A stretch of 46,794 nucleotides of DNA from Verrucomicrobiia bacterium (lineage in GTDB: Bacteria > Verrucomicrobiota > Verrucomicrobiia > Opitutales > Opitutaceae), in the NCBI GenBank assembly GCA_011525695.1, contig WYBX01000110.1, positions 1-46,794 on the forward strand. The letters are read 5' to 3'. Below, one piece after another: positions 24,778 through 34,197 of this stretch; the stretch's first letter is position 1; the number at the start of each line of letters is the position of its first letter. The notes beneath the pieces were generated by a model. It had not been told where the DNA came from, did no database searches, and saw nothing but the letters and a program-made list of their open reading frames with translations. The position numbers and the translations under genes are program-made.

Positions 24778-26592
24778 TCACGCATTGCGGGCGACTGGCA
24801 GCCAGCGTTCGAGACAGGAGCGGAGTTCGTCGCTCCGGACCGGCTTGGCAATGAAGTCGTCCATGCCCGCCGCGAGGCAGGCTTCGCGGTCGCCTGCCAT
24901 CGTATTGGCGGTGATGGCGATGATCGGCAGTGCCCTTCCAGCAAGTCGCGCGCGGATCTGTCGGGTAGCTTCCAGCCCGTCGATCCCGGGCATCTGGCAG
25001 TCCATGAAAACCAGGTCGCAGGCGCCAGCCGAGGCAATCTCCACGGCCCCCGCGCCGTCCGACGCGATGACCGCCTCCAGGCCCAGCCCGGACAGCATCC
25101 ATTCCATCACCCTCTGGTTGACGCGGTCATCCTCTACCACGAGCACCGTGCCGGAAAGCGACGCCGCCGGGTTGGCAGCTGGCTCCCGCGTCGGGACCTG
25201 GGGTGCGGCGCCGAATGCGAAGGGCAGATCGAAGGTGAACTGGGATCCCCGGCCGGGAAGGCTGGCCACGGAGATGTGACCGCCCATCCGGTTGACGAGG
25301 CGCTGGGAAATCGCCAGCCCCAGCCCGGTACCGCCGAACCGGCGTGTCATCGAGCTGTCGCCCTGGGAGAACACCTGGAACAGCTTGAGCTTGGTCGCCG
25401 CATCCATGCCAATGCCTGTATCCGCAACCTCAAAACGCAGGGTGGCCGCGTCGCCGGTGCGATGCAGCACCCGGACTGAGATCAGCACCCGCCCCTGCTC
25501 GGTGAACTTGATCGCATTGCCGGCCAGATTGAGCAGGACCTGCTTCAGCCGGACGGCATCGCCGATGACATAAGGGGGCAGGTCGGCGGGCAGGTCGGCG
25601 GAGAACGCCAACCCCTTTTCCGCGGCCGCGACGCGCAGCAGCGCGACGACCTCGGACACGGTTGGGATCAAGGGGAACGAAATGGTCTCAAAATCCAGCC
25701 TGCCGCTCTCGATTTTCGAGAAGTCGAGAATGTCATTGAGCAATCGCATCAGTGTGTCGGCCGAACCAGCGGCGACTTCGACCTGATTCTGCTGTTCCGC
25801 ATTCAGCGGCGAACTCTGGAGCACCTGGAGCATCCCCATGATGCCATTCATAGGGGTGCGGATTTCGTGGCTCATGGTGGCGAGAAACTCACTTTTCGCC
25901 TGGCTTGCCCGTTCCGCCTGGAGCCTGGCCTCGTTCAACGTGGCCACCAGCGCCTCGTTCTCGAAAATCAGCCGCCAGAGTCTCTGCAGATCGGCATGAT
26001 GCATCCTGGCGGTGTTCAACAGGAAAATGGCATAGGTGACGGTGACGAGAGCCAGCAGCCAGGTGCCCGGTTCCGGCACGGTGAGGAACCGCAGCACCAA
26101 CGGCGAGAGAGTCGTAGCGACGTAGATGCCGTAGCTGGCCGGAACCGAGGCGAGCGAACGGGCGGCACCTGCGTTCAATCCCGCCAGAATCATGACGAGG
26201 AGCAACTGCACGAGTGGCCGGTCTGCGTCGAAGTAGTGCCAGCCGGCCATCCCCCAGATGAACCCGGCGACCGCGACCCCGAAAACAAAACCGTGGCGCC
26301 ATGTCGGGAGCCGGCTTGGCGGTGGATTCGAGCGGGCAAAGGCGATGTTCAACCCCCAGCGGCCCAACGACACAATCAAGAGCAGACCGAGCCAGGGGAC
26401 GTGCAATGAGCGTGGGTGGCTCTCAACGGTCGCAGCCACCAGGGTGATGGCGAGAATGACATTCGAGAACAGCCCGAACCCCGCCGTGCGATACAGCAGC
26501 CGCGTCATTTCTGCGTCCACTCCAGCTGCAATGGAAAGGCCTGCGCCTGAAGTGCGGGCTGCGTTGGAGGAGGAGGCCATCTCAGGCGGCAT
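24778..26592 (-). CDS. Membrane hybrid sensor histidine kinase with receiver domain
   Basis: Protein of 604 aa (ATG at 26580 is an alternative). Residues about 33-195 form six or seven membrane helices with no large periplasmic loop, so sensing is probably within the membrane. A HisKA domain with the phospho-acceptor His242 (FLATMSHEIRTPMNG), a HATPase domain (NAIKFTEQG, DTGIGM, FGGTGLGLAIS) and a C-terminal receiver with Asp531 (LVFMDCQMPGIDG) follow. This is the architecture of phosphorelay kinases that pass phosphate to a separate Hpt protein; none is encoded nearby. The signal is unknown. Confidence 0.93.
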   Translation of the reverse strand: MPPEMASSSNAARTSGAGLSIAAGVDAEMTRLLYRTAGFGLFSNVILAITLVAATVESHPRSLHVPWLGLLLIVSLGRWGLNIAFARSNPPPSRLPTWRHGFVFGVAVAGFIWGMAGWHYFDADRPLVQLLLVMILAGLNAGAARSLASVPASYGIYVATTLSPLVLRFLTVPEPGTWLLALVTVTYAIFLLNTARMHHADLQRLWRLIFENEALVATLNEARLQAERASQAKSEFLATMSHEIRTPMNGIMGMLQVLQSSPLNAEQQNQVEVAAGSADTLMRLLNDILDFSKIESGRLDFETISFPLIPTVSEVVALLRVAAAEKGLAFSADLPADLPPYVIGDAVRLKQVLLNLAGNAIKFTEQGRVLISVRVLHRTGDAATLRFEVADTGIGMDAATKLKLFQVFSQGDSSMTRRFGGTGLGLAISQRLVNRMGGHISVASLPGRGSQFTFDLPFAFGAAPQVPTREPAANPAASLSGTVLVVEDDRVNQRVMEWMLSGLGLEAVIASDGAGAVEIASAGACDLVFMDCQMPGIDGLEATRQIRARLAGRALPIIAITANTMAGDREACLAAGMDDFIAKPVRSDELRSCLERWLPVARNA

Positions 26593-26654
26593 TGGCGGCG
26601 CGGTGTGAAACCACGCTAGGCCGGGGCTGCCGGACGTCGAAATGAATCAGCGAC

Positions 26655-26687
26655 AAAAAATCCGCGGCGCCTGGCGGTGCCGCGGAT
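26655..26687 (-). terminator. Strong Rho-independent terminator of rpmB
   Basis: A perfect 9-bp stem (26660-26668 with 26679-26687, ATCCGCGGC/GCCGCGGAT) with a 10-nt loop. On the minus strand it is followed by six T (26655-26660 read in reverse). It begins about 25 bp after the rpmB stop and separates rpmB from the kinase gene. Confidence 0.88.
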
Positions 26688-26711
26688 CGAAAGATTTTAT
26701 GGAACGGGTCG

Positions 26712-26942
26712 TTACACTTTTTCCACCAGGCCGGCCTTGATGGCCTTGACCGACACCCAAACCCGCTTCGTTCCACCATTGGCGGTCTTGATCCGAATGC
26801 GCTGCAGGTTGGGCCGGAACTTCCGCTTGGTGATGCTGGTTACGTGCGTGCCAATCCCTCCGCTCTTCTTCGACTGACCTTTGCGATTGATGATCGAACC
26901 CTTGACGGGGCGGCGACCGGTGACTGCACAGATTCTGGCCAT
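26712..26942 (-). CDS. rpmB: 50S ribosomal protein bL28
   Basis: Protein of 76 aa: MARICAVTGRRPVKGS, KSGGIGTHV, then the basic KRKFRPNLQRIRIK segment and VSVKAIKAGLVEKV are all typical bL28. Only one cysteine is present, so it is the zinc-free form. The start is the ATG at 26942; upstream codons encode no conserved sequence. It is monocistronic, with its own terminator downstream. Confidence 0.96.
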   Translation of the reverse strand: MARICAVTGRRPVKGSIINRKGQSKKSGGIGTHVTSITKRKFRPNLQRIRIKTANGGTKRVWVSVKAIKAGLVEKV

Positions 26943-27023
26943 GATGGTTTCGAGATGGTTAAAGGGTCGCGAGTAAAGGCCGGGTCCGGGTCGAAGCAAG
27001 CGGTTTTTGCGCTATCGGAACAC

Positions 27024-28058
27024 TCAGGCAACGCCGGGGCGCAAGGCATGGAGAACCTGGAATTTCTGCCCCAGGTGGGACGGATGAAGTAGCTGCAGCA
27101 ACGAGAGCTTACGCCGGCTGAACCGTGCGGCATCGGCCGCGCTGGCGGCGGCGATGAAGTCTCCGGCATGGTGGATGAAGAATGCCTCCTGGGCTTCGAG
27201 TGTAGGGGCAGCGAAGCCGGATTGGACCAGCGCCGCTGACAACCAGTCCCAGCACACGTGACAGGTCAGGTCCTGTTCGCCGGGCCGGGCGAGGAGATCG
27301 TTGGATTGCGTGTGCCGGAAGTAGGCCCTTGCCGTGCCGGCGGGCGTTTCCCGGCTCAATTCAACCCAGGATTTTCCGTAATCGATGGCGACAAACAGCC
27401 CGGTCCAGGGTTGGCGCGCGATCGCGTCAACGAGTTCCCGGGCCGCAACCGGAAGATCCATCACATACCCCTCTGCGGCTTCCTCCGGCAGCGACGCCGG
27501 CGTCGCCGTTGCAAGCTCCACGAAAACCAGGGACTGATCGCTGAGCCGCACGCCGAGTTCCCGCCATTGGCCGGCGCGCCAGACATACCGATGAAACGGC
27601 TGGGCGTCGAAAAGCTCGTTGGAAAAGACCACGCATTTTCCCGAGAGGAGCAGCGGCTCGCCGGCTCCGATGGTTTGGACCGCGCCGAATGGATGCTCAA
27701 CTCCTGCGAGAATTCCACGCTTCGCGGTTGCGGCGGGACTGGCATCAACCGGTTCAGCGCCGATCTCCACGAACGTGTGCTCGCACGGATTGCGACCGTC
27801 CAGCAGCCGGGTGCACGCTGCGGCGACCAGTTCGCCAAATACCGCACCACTCGTGCTCGCCGTGAAAAAATCGGTCCCCGGTTCATAGCCGACTCGCCGT
27901 CGGGGCTGCCGGTAGTACCCCCCGACTGAGTCGTAAAGAGCGAGCGTCATGAAGTCCGCGAAAGTCATCACCCCCTCCGGACCCGCTGTCGCCCGGAAAC
28001 GGGCGAGAAAGTCCGGCGCAGCGTCGCGATCGGGGTCAGAGGACGCCACGCGATTCAT
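27024..28058 (-). CDS. MidA/NDUFAF7-type SAM-dependent methyltransferase
   Basis: Protein of 344 aa. The N-terminal MTFADFMTLALYDSVGGYY is the typical opening of this family, followed by GTDFFTASTSGAVFGELVA and the SAM-binding strand FVEIGAEP. FSNELFDAQPFHR is the family's conserved NELxDAxPxxR motif. Mitochondrial NDUFAF7 dimethylates an arginine of a complex I subunit; bacterial homologues are largely uncharacterised. The start at 28058 is chosen because upstream codons lie in the divergent ctpA gene. Confidence 0.85.
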   Translation of the reverse strand: MNRVASSDPDRDAAPDFLARFRATAGPEGVMTFADFMTLALYDSVGGYYRQPRRRVGYEPGTDFFTASTSGAVFGELVAAACTRLLDGRNPCEHTFVEIGAEPVDASPAATAKRGILAGVEHPFGAVQTIGAGEPLLLSGKCVVFSNELFDAQPFHRYVWRAGQWRELGVRLSDQSLVFVELATATPASLPEEAAEGYVMDLPVAARELVDAIARQPWTGLFVAIDYGKSWVELSRETPAGTARAYFRHTQSNDLLARPGEQDLTCHVCWDWLSAALVQSGFAAPTLEAQEAFFIHHAGDFIAAASAADAARFSRRKLSLLQLLHPSHLGQKFQVLHALRPGVA

Positions 28059-28094
28059 CGGAACCGGGAAGACGGGGATTGTTGCGCCGCGAGC

Positions 28095-29432
28095 ATGCCG
28101 CCCATTTACAAACCGAATCGGATGACCACTGTGAGCGGCATGATCAAACGGATTCTCGTGCTCGCCACCGGCGTCATGCTCGGCGTGGCCATGTCCGTTG
28201 CCGGCATCCGGGTCGCGACCGCATGGAATTTCTGGCCCAGCCGGGATCTTTCGCGCTCGGCCAGCTATGTGCGCGAGGTGATGCGGCTGGTGAATTCGAA
28301 TTATGTCGACGCGGACGCGGCGGGATACGACCGGCTCGCGCGGAGTGCCCTGCACGGGATGATCGAGTCGCTTGATCCGCATTCGGAATTTCTGGAGGCG
28401 CAGGACAACGCCGAGTTCGAGGAGGATCTTGCCGGCCAGTTTGGGGGAATCGGGATCCAGGTCGAAATCCGCCAGAATCGTGTCGTTGTGATTGCGACGC
28501 TGGCCGATACGCCGGGCGAACGGGCGGGAATTCGTCGCGGAGACGAAATCGTGAGCATTGACGGCCAGCCGATCGACACGAGCGGCCAGGTCGATTCGGT
28601 GGTCAGCCGGCTGCGCGGCAGGCCCGGCACCAAAGTGCTGGTGGGCCTGTTTCGGCCTTCGGCGCACGAGACACTGGCCCTGAATCTCGTGCGCGAGGTC
28701 ATCCAGATCGAGAGCGTCCGCGCGGTGCGGATCCTCGAGGATGGGATTGGCTATGTGCAGCTGACCGAGTTTTCCGATCACACCGGCGATCAATTCGACC
28801 GGGCGCTGGCGCAATTGCTGAAGTTGGGCGCCAGCAGCCTCATCATCGATTTGCGGAACAATCCCGGCGGTGTGCTGGAGGCCGCGGTCGCCGTGGCGGA
28901 GCCGTTCTTCCGCAAGGGCGAGTTGATCGTCTACACGAAGGGCCGGCAGCCGGCCGATCGGGAGGAGTTTCGCGCCCAATACTCAGGGGAGCCGATTGCC
29001 CTGCCGATTGCGGTGCTTATCAACGCCGGCAGTGCCAGCGCCGCCGAGATTGTCACCGGGGCGCTCAAGGATTCCGGCAGGGCCATCGTGGTGGGCGAGC
29101 GGTCGTTTGGGAAAGGCTCAGTCCAGTCGGTGTTCCGGCTCGAGCAGGGCGAGGGCCTCCGGCTCACGACGGCCCGCTACTACACGCCGGCCGGCGCGAC
29201 GATTCACGAACAGGGAATCACGCCGCAGGTCGAGGTGGTGATGACTCCGGAGGAGGATGCGAAACTGGCCCGGCAGCGGGCGAGGACCGACATTGACGAT
29301 CCGGCCGAGTTCAAGGCCCGGTTTGGGTTCGAACCCGTTGAGGATCGCCAGCTGGAAACGGCGGTGGCCATGCTGAAGGGAGTGCGGCTGTTCGAGACTC
29401 GCGCCGCGACCCGCGTCTCCGCAGCACCATGA
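28095..29432 (+). CDS. ctpA: C-terminal processing peptidase (S41 family)
   Basis: Protein of up to 445 aa. A signal/anchor helix (about 16-40) is followed by a PDZ domain (GGIGIQVEIRQNRVVV to RRGDEIVSIDGQPI, about 115-200) and the S41 protease domain. The catalytic dyad is Ser315 in NAGSASAAEI and Lys340 in SFGKGSVQ, 25 residues apart as in CtpB. It trims periplasmic or envelope proteins at their C-termini. Starts at codons 10 or 16 are possible and would put the anchor nearer the N-terminus. It overlaps tsaD as ATGA. Confidence 0.93.
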   Translation: MPPIYKPNRMTTVSGMIKRILVLATGVMLGVAMSVAGIRVATAWNFWPSRDLSRSASYVREVMRLVNSNYVDADAAGYDRLARSALHGMIESLDPHSEFLEAQDNAEFEEDLAGQFGGIGIQVEIRQNRVVVIATLADTPGERAGIRRGDEIVSIDGQPIDTSGQVDSVVSRLRGRPGTKVLVGLFRPSAHETLALNLVREVIQIESVRAVRILEDGIGYVQLTEFSDHTGDQFDRALAQLLKLGASSLIIDLRNNPGGVLEAAVAVAEPFFRKGELIVYTKGRQPADREEFRAQYSGEPIALPIAVLINAGSASAAEIVTGALKDSGRAIVVGERSFGKGSVQSVFRLEQGEGLRLTTARYYTPAGATIHEQGITPQVEVVMTPEEDAKLARQRARTDIDDPAEFKARFGFEPVEDRQLETAVAMLKGVRLFETRAATRVSAAP

Positions 29433-30487
29433 TTCTGGCGCTGGAGAGTTCCTGTGATGAGACGGCCGTGGCGGCCTTTGACCCGCACGCCGGGCTCAAG
29501 GGTGAGTGGATCCACAGCCAGATTACACTCCATGAAAGGCATGGCGGCGTCGTGCCGGATCTGGCGACCCGCGAGCACTTGCGGAATTTCGGTCCGCTGC
29601 TCGAGCGTGCCCGTGGGGAGGTGGAGTTTGGGCGAATCGAAACGGTGGCGGTGACGAGCGGTCCCGGTCTCGCCGCCTGCCTTGCGGTCGGCGTGGCGGC
29701 GGCCAAGTCGCTGGCGCTGTCGCTCAGGACGGCGGTGGTTGGGGTGAACCATCTGAGGGGCCATGTCTGGTCGCCATTCATTACGGCGCATGGCCAGGAT
29801 CCCGGGCGTTTCGAGGAAATGCTGCAAGGGGCGCTGCCGCACCTGGGGCTGATCGCATCCGGTGGCAACACGATGCTGGTGGCGCTGGATCAGGAGCGCA
29901 GGCTCACCGTGCTGTCGTCCACCCGGGATGATGCGGCGGGCGAGGCGCTCGACAAGGGGGCGAAGCTCCTCGGGCTGGGTTATCCGGGCGGTCCGCGGGT
30001 GGAGCGACAGGCGGCGCCTGGCCGCGCGGACGCGTTCGAATTTCCCCGCGGTATTGGTCGCCGGGATGATTTGGATTTCAGTTTTTCGGGGCTGAAGACG
30101 AGCCTGCGCTATCTCTTGGAGAAGATGTCCCGGACGCAGGTCGAGGCAGCGCTGGCGGACCTTTGCGCGAGCTATCAACAGGCCGTGGTCGACGCCCTGG
30201 TACGCAAGACGAAGGCGGCCCTCCGGTTGGGCGAGGGCCGGTACCGCAGCCTGGGGCTTTCCGGGGGAGTCGCCAACAATCGCGTTCTGCGCGCGGCCAT
30301 GGCGGCGTTGGCCCGCCGCGAGCGGGTGGATTTCCTCGCCGCCCGTCCGATGCATACCGGTGACAACGCTGGCATGATTGCCTTTGCCTCCTGGGTCGAT
30401 CCCGCCGGCACCGATCAGGCGTCGGGCCTGGGATTGAGGATTTCGCCCGGCGCGGACCTTCAGCCCGGCTTTTCGCCGCAACCGTGA
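29429..30487 (+). CDS. tsaD: tRNA N6-threonylcarbamoyladenosine transferase
   Basis: Protein of 352 aa, ASKHA fold. ALESSCDETAVA opens the ATP-binding fold; the metal-binding histidines are His108 and His112 in VNHLRGH, where the common form is HLEGH. ASGGNTMLV, DDAAGEALDKGAKLLGLGYPGGP, and the metal Asp in HTGDNAGMIA complete the signature. With TsaB/E it attaches threonylcarbamoyl to A37 of ANN-decoding tRNAs. Start overlaps the ctpA stop (ATGA). It converges on rpoN with 4 bp between stops. Confidence 0.95.
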   Translation: MILALESSCDETAVAAFDPHAGLKGEWIHSQITLHERHGGVVPDLATREHLRNFGPLLERARGEVEFGRIETVAVTSGPGLAACLAVGVAAAKSLALSLRTAVVGVNHLRGHVWSPFITAHGQDPGRFEEMLQGALPHLGLIASGGNTMLVALDQERRLTVLSSTRDDAAGEALDKGAKLLGLGYPGGPRVERQAAPGRADAFEFPRGIGRRDDLDFSFSGLKTSLRYLLEKMSRTQVEAALADLCASYQQAVVDALVRKTKAALRLGEGRYRSLGLSGGVANNRVLRAAMAALARRERVDFLAARPMHTGDNAGMIAFASWVDPAGTDQASGLGLRISPGADLQPGFSPQP

Positions 30488-30491
30488 GGCG

Positions 30492-32015
30492 TCACTTGTA
30501 GTCCCGCCGCAGGTTGCTCGGCAGGATGCCGAGTTCCTCGCGATATTTCGCCACCGTCCGCCGCGCGATCGTGATGCCCCGTTCCTGCAGCTTGGCCACC
30601 AGTTCCTGATCGCTCAGCGGCCCGGCCTTGTCCTCCAGGTTGATCAGATCGGCGATCATCTCCTTCACGCTGGTGTTGGAAATCGCCGCGCCGCTGTCCG
30701 CCTGGTAGCCCGGAGTGAAGAAGTACTTGAAATCGAATACCCCGTGCGGCGTGCGGATGTACTTGTTGGCAATGGCGCGGCTGACCGTGGTCTCATGGAC
30801 GCCGACCACCTCGGCAATCTGCGTCATCGTCAGCGGCTTCAGATGGGCGACGCCCTGTTCGAAGAACTCCTTCTGCGCGTTGATGATCTCGCGCGTGATC
30901 CTTTCGATGGTGCGCTGGCGCTGCTCGATCGAATCGATTAGGAACTTCCCCGAGCGCATCCGCTCGCGCAGGTACTCGCGCTCCTCCTTCGAAAGGGAAC
31001 CCTTCGCGATCATGTCCCGATAGGTGCTCGAGATGCGCAGCCGCGGGATGTAATCGCTGTTGAGGTGGATTTTCCATTCGTCGCCATCCTGCTCGACGGT
31101 GACATCGGGCACGACGACCCGGTTGTTGTCCTCCGCGAACCGGCGGCCGGGAGCGGGATCGAGCTTGCCGATTTCCTCGATGGCCGACTGTACGTCCTCG
31201 GTGTCGACGCCGAGCTTCCGGGCGATCTCGGGAATCCGCCGGCGGGTGAGCAGTTCGAAATGATCCCGGATGATGCGGGCGGCCAGGGAGCTGCCGCGTC
31301 CCTTGGCCGCGAGCTGCGCGATCAGACAGTCAGCCAGATCCCAGGCGCCGATTCCGGGAGGATCGAACGTCTTCAGCGTCTTGAGCGCCTCCTGCACGGA
31401 TGCCAGCGGCAGGCTGGTCTGGAGCGCGACGTCGGACACCGACTGCGTCAGGAACCCGCGGTCGTCCAGGCTGCCGACCAGATGCCTCATGGCCTCGAGG
31501 GCGGGCGGTGGCAGATCCGTCATCTCCGCCTGCTGCATCAGGTGTTCCTGCAGCGAGGTTTCCATGACCAGGGAGTCAAAGAAATGTTGGCGGCGCTCGG
31601 CGTCGTCCGCGGTGTACGGCTGTGACCCGCCGACGCTGGCCATGTGATCCCGCCAGTCCTCGTCGAGCTTGCCGAGGATCTCGAATTCCTTGTCCCGGGA
31701 GAAATCCAACTCGTCGGCCTTCGGCTTGGCGTCGCTGTGATCGGCGGGCGGGGAGGCCTGTTCATCGGAGGCGACCGGGCCATCGCCATCGAGGGCGGTG
31801 TCGCCGGCCTGATCGTCGGCTGCCTTGTCGAGGCTGATGCCGTCCATCGGCAATTCCTCGAGGGTGGGGTTGGTCTGCAGTTCCTCCTGGATGACGGAGC
31901 GCAGATCCAGCGCCGCCACCTGGAGGATTTTCAGCGAATGACGCAGCTGTGGCGCGAGAACCAGCGACTGGGTTTGTCGCTGGCGCAGTTCGTGACTAAA
32001 TCCAGGCCCGCTCAT
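30492..32015 (-). CDS. rpoN: RNA polymerase sigma-54 factor
   Basis: Protein of 507 aa. Region I is Gln/Leu-rich (RQTQSLVLAPQLRHSLKILQ), region II is acidic (about 55-105), then come the core-binding region and the helix-turn-helix LTMTQIAEVVGVHETTVSRA. The RpoN box ARRTVAKYRE lies at about 484-493 near the C-terminus. It directs polymerase to -24/-12 promoters that need AAA+ activators; no such activator is in this window. It lies 26 bp downstream of a Ser/Thr kinase gene and is probably co-transcribed with it. Confidence 0.96.
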   Translation of the reverse strand: MSGPGFSHELRQRQTQSLVLAPQLRHSLKILQVAALDLRSVIQEELQTNPTLEELPMDGISLDKAADDQAGDTALDGDGPVASDEQASPPADHSDAKPKADELDFSRDKEFEILGKLDEDWRDHMASVGGSQPYTADDAERRQHFFDSLVMETSLQEHLMQQAEMTDLPPPALEAMRHLVGSLDDRGFLTQSVSDVALQTSLPLASVQEALKTLKTFDPPGIGAWDLADCLIAQLAAKGRGSSLAARIIRDHFELLTRRRIPEIARKLGVDTEDVQSAIEEIGKLDPAPGRRFAEDNNRVVVPDVTVEQDGDEWKIHLNSDYIPRLRISSTYRDMIAKGSLSKEEREYLRERMRSGKFLIDSIEQRQRTIERITREIINAQKEFFEQGVAHLKPLTMTQIAEVVGVHETTVSRAIANKYIRTPHGVFDFKYFFTPGYQADSGAAISNTSVKEMIADLINLEDKAGPLSDQELVAKLQERGITIARRTVAKYREELGILPSNLRRDYK

Positions 32016-32041
32016 GAGGATGAAATGGCTGCACGTTCATC

Positions 32042-33088
32042 TCAGACGGGGCGGGTGGAAAGCGCGGGGACAACCGGATCCCGGACACCGCAGAGCTCCT
32101 TGAGGTAGACGCCGAGTTTCTCGTTGGTGGGGCCGTAACGATCGCTGTAAAGGTAGAGCTCCAGGTCGGTGAGCATTTCCGAGGCGGTCTGATAGCGTTT
32201 GTCGCGGTCGCGCTGGAGCGCCCGCTGGATGATGGCCTCGAGGCGGGGTTCGATTTCCGGGCGGATCGAGCCGAACTTGGGAATGGGCAGCGCGAGGATG
32301 TTGCGCCGCGACTGCGCCCGATCGGCGGAGCGGAAGATGTTCCGGCCGAGCAGCAGTTCGGTGAGCACGATTCCGAGCGGGAAGAGGTCGGCGCGCGCAT
32401 CGGTGATCGCGTAGCTCGCCTGCTCGGGCGAAAGGTATTCGTCCTTCCCGGCGATCACCTTGCCCTCCTCGTTGTACATCAGGTCGAGCGCCTTCGCGAT
32501 TCCGAAGTCGGTCAGCTTAACGTCGCCCTCGAAGGCGATCATCACGTTCTTGGGCCCGATGTCGCGGTGGACGATGTTCAGGTGCCGCCCCTCGGTGTCG
32601 CACTTCGAATGCGCGTAGGTGAGACCCCGCGCGACGCGGGAAACGATGAACGCCGCGAGGTCGACCGGGACGGGTTTTCCGCGTTTGCGGTGCAGTTCAA
32701 GAAACTGCTCGAGATTCACCCCGCGCACGAATTCCATCACCATGAAATACTGCCCGCCGACCTGCCCGAGGTGATAGGTCTGGACGATGTTGGTGTGGAT
32801 CAGGTCGGCGACGAGGCGGGCCTCGCCGATGAAGTTGTTCTGGAATTCCTCGATGGCGGAGTACTCCTCCCGAATCAGCTTCACGGCGACAACCTTGCGA
32901 AAATTGCCGGCGCCCAGCTGGTGCGCCTCGTACACGACGCCCATGCCGCCGTCGGCAATTTTCCGCGTCATGTCGTAGCGAAGTTCGTTGAAGATGTGTT
33001 TGATGGCCGGCACCTGCGAGCGGAGGAAACGGTCCGCCCCGGCACGTGGCAAGAGCGCAGATTTTTTCCGGCGTGAAATTTGCTGCAC
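32042..33088 (-). CDS. Hanks-type Ser/Thr protein kinase, soluble
   Basis: Protein of 348 aa from a GTG start at 33088. It consists almost only of a kinase domain: glycine loop DGGMGVVYEA, Lys70 (VAVKLI), Glu89 (FIGEARLV), HRDIGPKN with Asp176, and DFGIAKA with Asp194. The HRDxKxxN motif reads HRDIGPKN, so the usual Lys is Pro-shifted (GPKN). No membrane helix or sensor domain is present, unlike most PknB proteins. The neighbour rpoN suggests, but does not prove, a link to sigma-54 regulation. Catalysis is likely since the key Asp and Lys residues are intact. Confidence 0.9.
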   Translation of the reverse strand: MQQISRRKKSALLPRAGADRFLRSQVPAIKHIFNELRYDMTRKIADGGMGVVYEAHQLGAGNFRKVVAVKLIREEYSAIEEFQNNFIGEARLVADLIHTNIVQTYHLGQVGGQYFMVMEFVRGVNLEQFLELHRKRGKPVPVDLAAFIVSRVARGLTYAHSKCDTEGRHLNIVHRDIGPKNVMIAFEGDVKLTDFGIAKALDLMYNEEGKVIAGKDEYLSPEQASYAITDARADLFPLGIVLTELLLGRNIFRSADRAQSRRNILALPIPKFGSIRPEIEPRLEAIIQRALQRDRDKRYQTASEMLTDLELYLYSDRYGPTNEKLGVYLKELCGVRDPVVPALSTRPV

Positions 33089-33131
33089 ACCCGTTTGACA
33101 GGGGAAGCCGCGGACCTAGCGTGCGCCCGAC

Positions 33132-33449
33132 ATGATCACGCTTACGCCACGTGCCGCCCAGCAGATCCGCACGATGCAGGCGGAGCTGAATGCCCCGGAG
33201 AAGCGCCTGCGCGTGCTGGTCGAATCCGGCGGCTGCTCCGGTTTCCAGTATGGGATGTCCTTCGATGCGCCGAAGGCAGGTGACACGGAAATCGAGAGCG
33301 AAGGAGTGCCTCTGGTCGTTGATGCCACGAGTCTCGCCTACCTGAGCGGTTCATCGATTGATTTCGATGACGGTCTGCATGGGAAGGGATTCGAGATCCG
33401 GAATCCGAATGCCCAGAGCACCTGCGGTTGCGGGAAGTCGTTCAGCTGA
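33132..33449 (+). CDS. A-type iron-sulfur carrier (IscA/ErpA family)
   Basis: Protein of 105 aa beginning ITLTPRAAQQIR, with the three conserved cysteines: Cys35 (ESGGCSGFQY) and Cys98/Cys100 (TCGCGKSF). It carries Fe-S clusters to apoproteins, of which ActB encoded in this window is a large client. Whether it is IscA, ErpA or SufA cannot be told from sequence alone. Divergent from the kinase gene (43 bp between starts) and overlapping the convergent ubiE stop by 8 bp. Confidence 0.92.
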   Translation: MITLTPRAAQQIRTMQAELNAPEKRLRVLVESGGCSGFQYGMSFDAPKAGDTEIESEGVPLVVDATSLAYLSGSSIDFDDGLHGKGFEIRNPNAQSTCGCGKSFS

Positions 33450-34143
33450 CCGCCTCGTGCAGCGCGACGATCCCGAAGGTCAGCGCCCGGGCGGTGACGG
33501 CGGAGAATCCACTGGCCAGAAGTTCGCGGGTCAGCCCCGGACGATCAGGGAATTCTCCGATCGTTTCATTCAAGTAAACATAGGCTGCGCGATCTCCCGT
33601 CACCGCGCCTGCGACCGAAGGCAGGATTCGCTGCAGATAGAAATAGTAGAGCGGGCGGAACCAGGCGTGGGGCTGGGAAAATTCGAGCACGAAAAGCCGC
33701 CCGCCTCGTCGGAGAACCCTCCTCATCTCGCGCAGCCCCTTGGCCCGGTCAGCCAGGTTCCTGAGCCCGAAGGAAATTGTCACCGCGTCGAACCGCTCGC
33801 TGGGCAGGGGTAGTTCCAACACATCTCCTTTTTGGAACGTGATCTTGCGCAATCGTGAATCCTGCGAGTCCAGCCGTTTTGCCTCCGCCTGTTCGAGCAT
33901 GGGCTCGCAGAAGTCCATCCCGATGATCGCTGCGGTTTCCGGGAGTTGAACAGCGAGGGCAAAGGCGACGTCGCCGCTGCCGGTTGCAAGATCCAGCACA
34001 TCCTTGGGATTATGCTGCGCCACGGCGGAAACCAGCCGTCGACGCCAGGATCGATCCACGCCGCCACTCAGCAGCCGGTTGGCAAGATCGTACCTGCGGG
34101 CAATCCGCCCAAACATCGAATTTACCGCGGCAGGGTCAGGCAT
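33442..34143 (-). CDS. ubiE: Demethylmenaquinone/ubiquinone C-methyltransferase
   Basis: Protein of 233 aa, class I SAM methyltransferase. Motifs are MFGRIARRYDLANRLLSGG, DLATGSGDVAFALA (SAM site), the UbiE signature FGLRNLADRAKGLREM, and GGRLFVLEFSQPH. It makes the last methylation of menaquinone, the quinone oxidised by alternative complex III; menG would be an equally valid name. The start at 34143 fits the family's N-terminus exactly. Confidence 0.94.
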   Translation of the reverse strand: MPDPAAVNSMFGRIARRYDLANRLLSGGVDRSWRRRLVSAVAQHNPKDVLDLATGSGDVAFALAVQLPETAAIIGMDFCEPMLEQAEAKRLDSQDSRLRKITFQKGDVLELPLPSERFDAVTISFGLRNLADRAKGLREMRRVLRRGGRLFVLEFSQPHAWFRPLYYFYLQRILPSVAGAVTGDRAAYVYLNETIGEFPDRPGLTRELLASGFSAVTARALTFGIVALHEAVS

Positions 34144-34197
34144 AAACCGGATACGATGCCCCGGGGGAACGCCGGTGGGCTAAGTTGGTCATAAGAG

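Noticed and set aside
28059..28979. N-terminal extension of the MidA-type methyltransferase
   Set aside because: It is antisense to ctpA and encodes nothing like the methyltransferase family.
29325..29345. GGGTTCGAACCC resembling a tRNA T-arm
   Set aside because: It lies inside the ctpA coding sequence and no acceptor or anticodon stem surrounds it.
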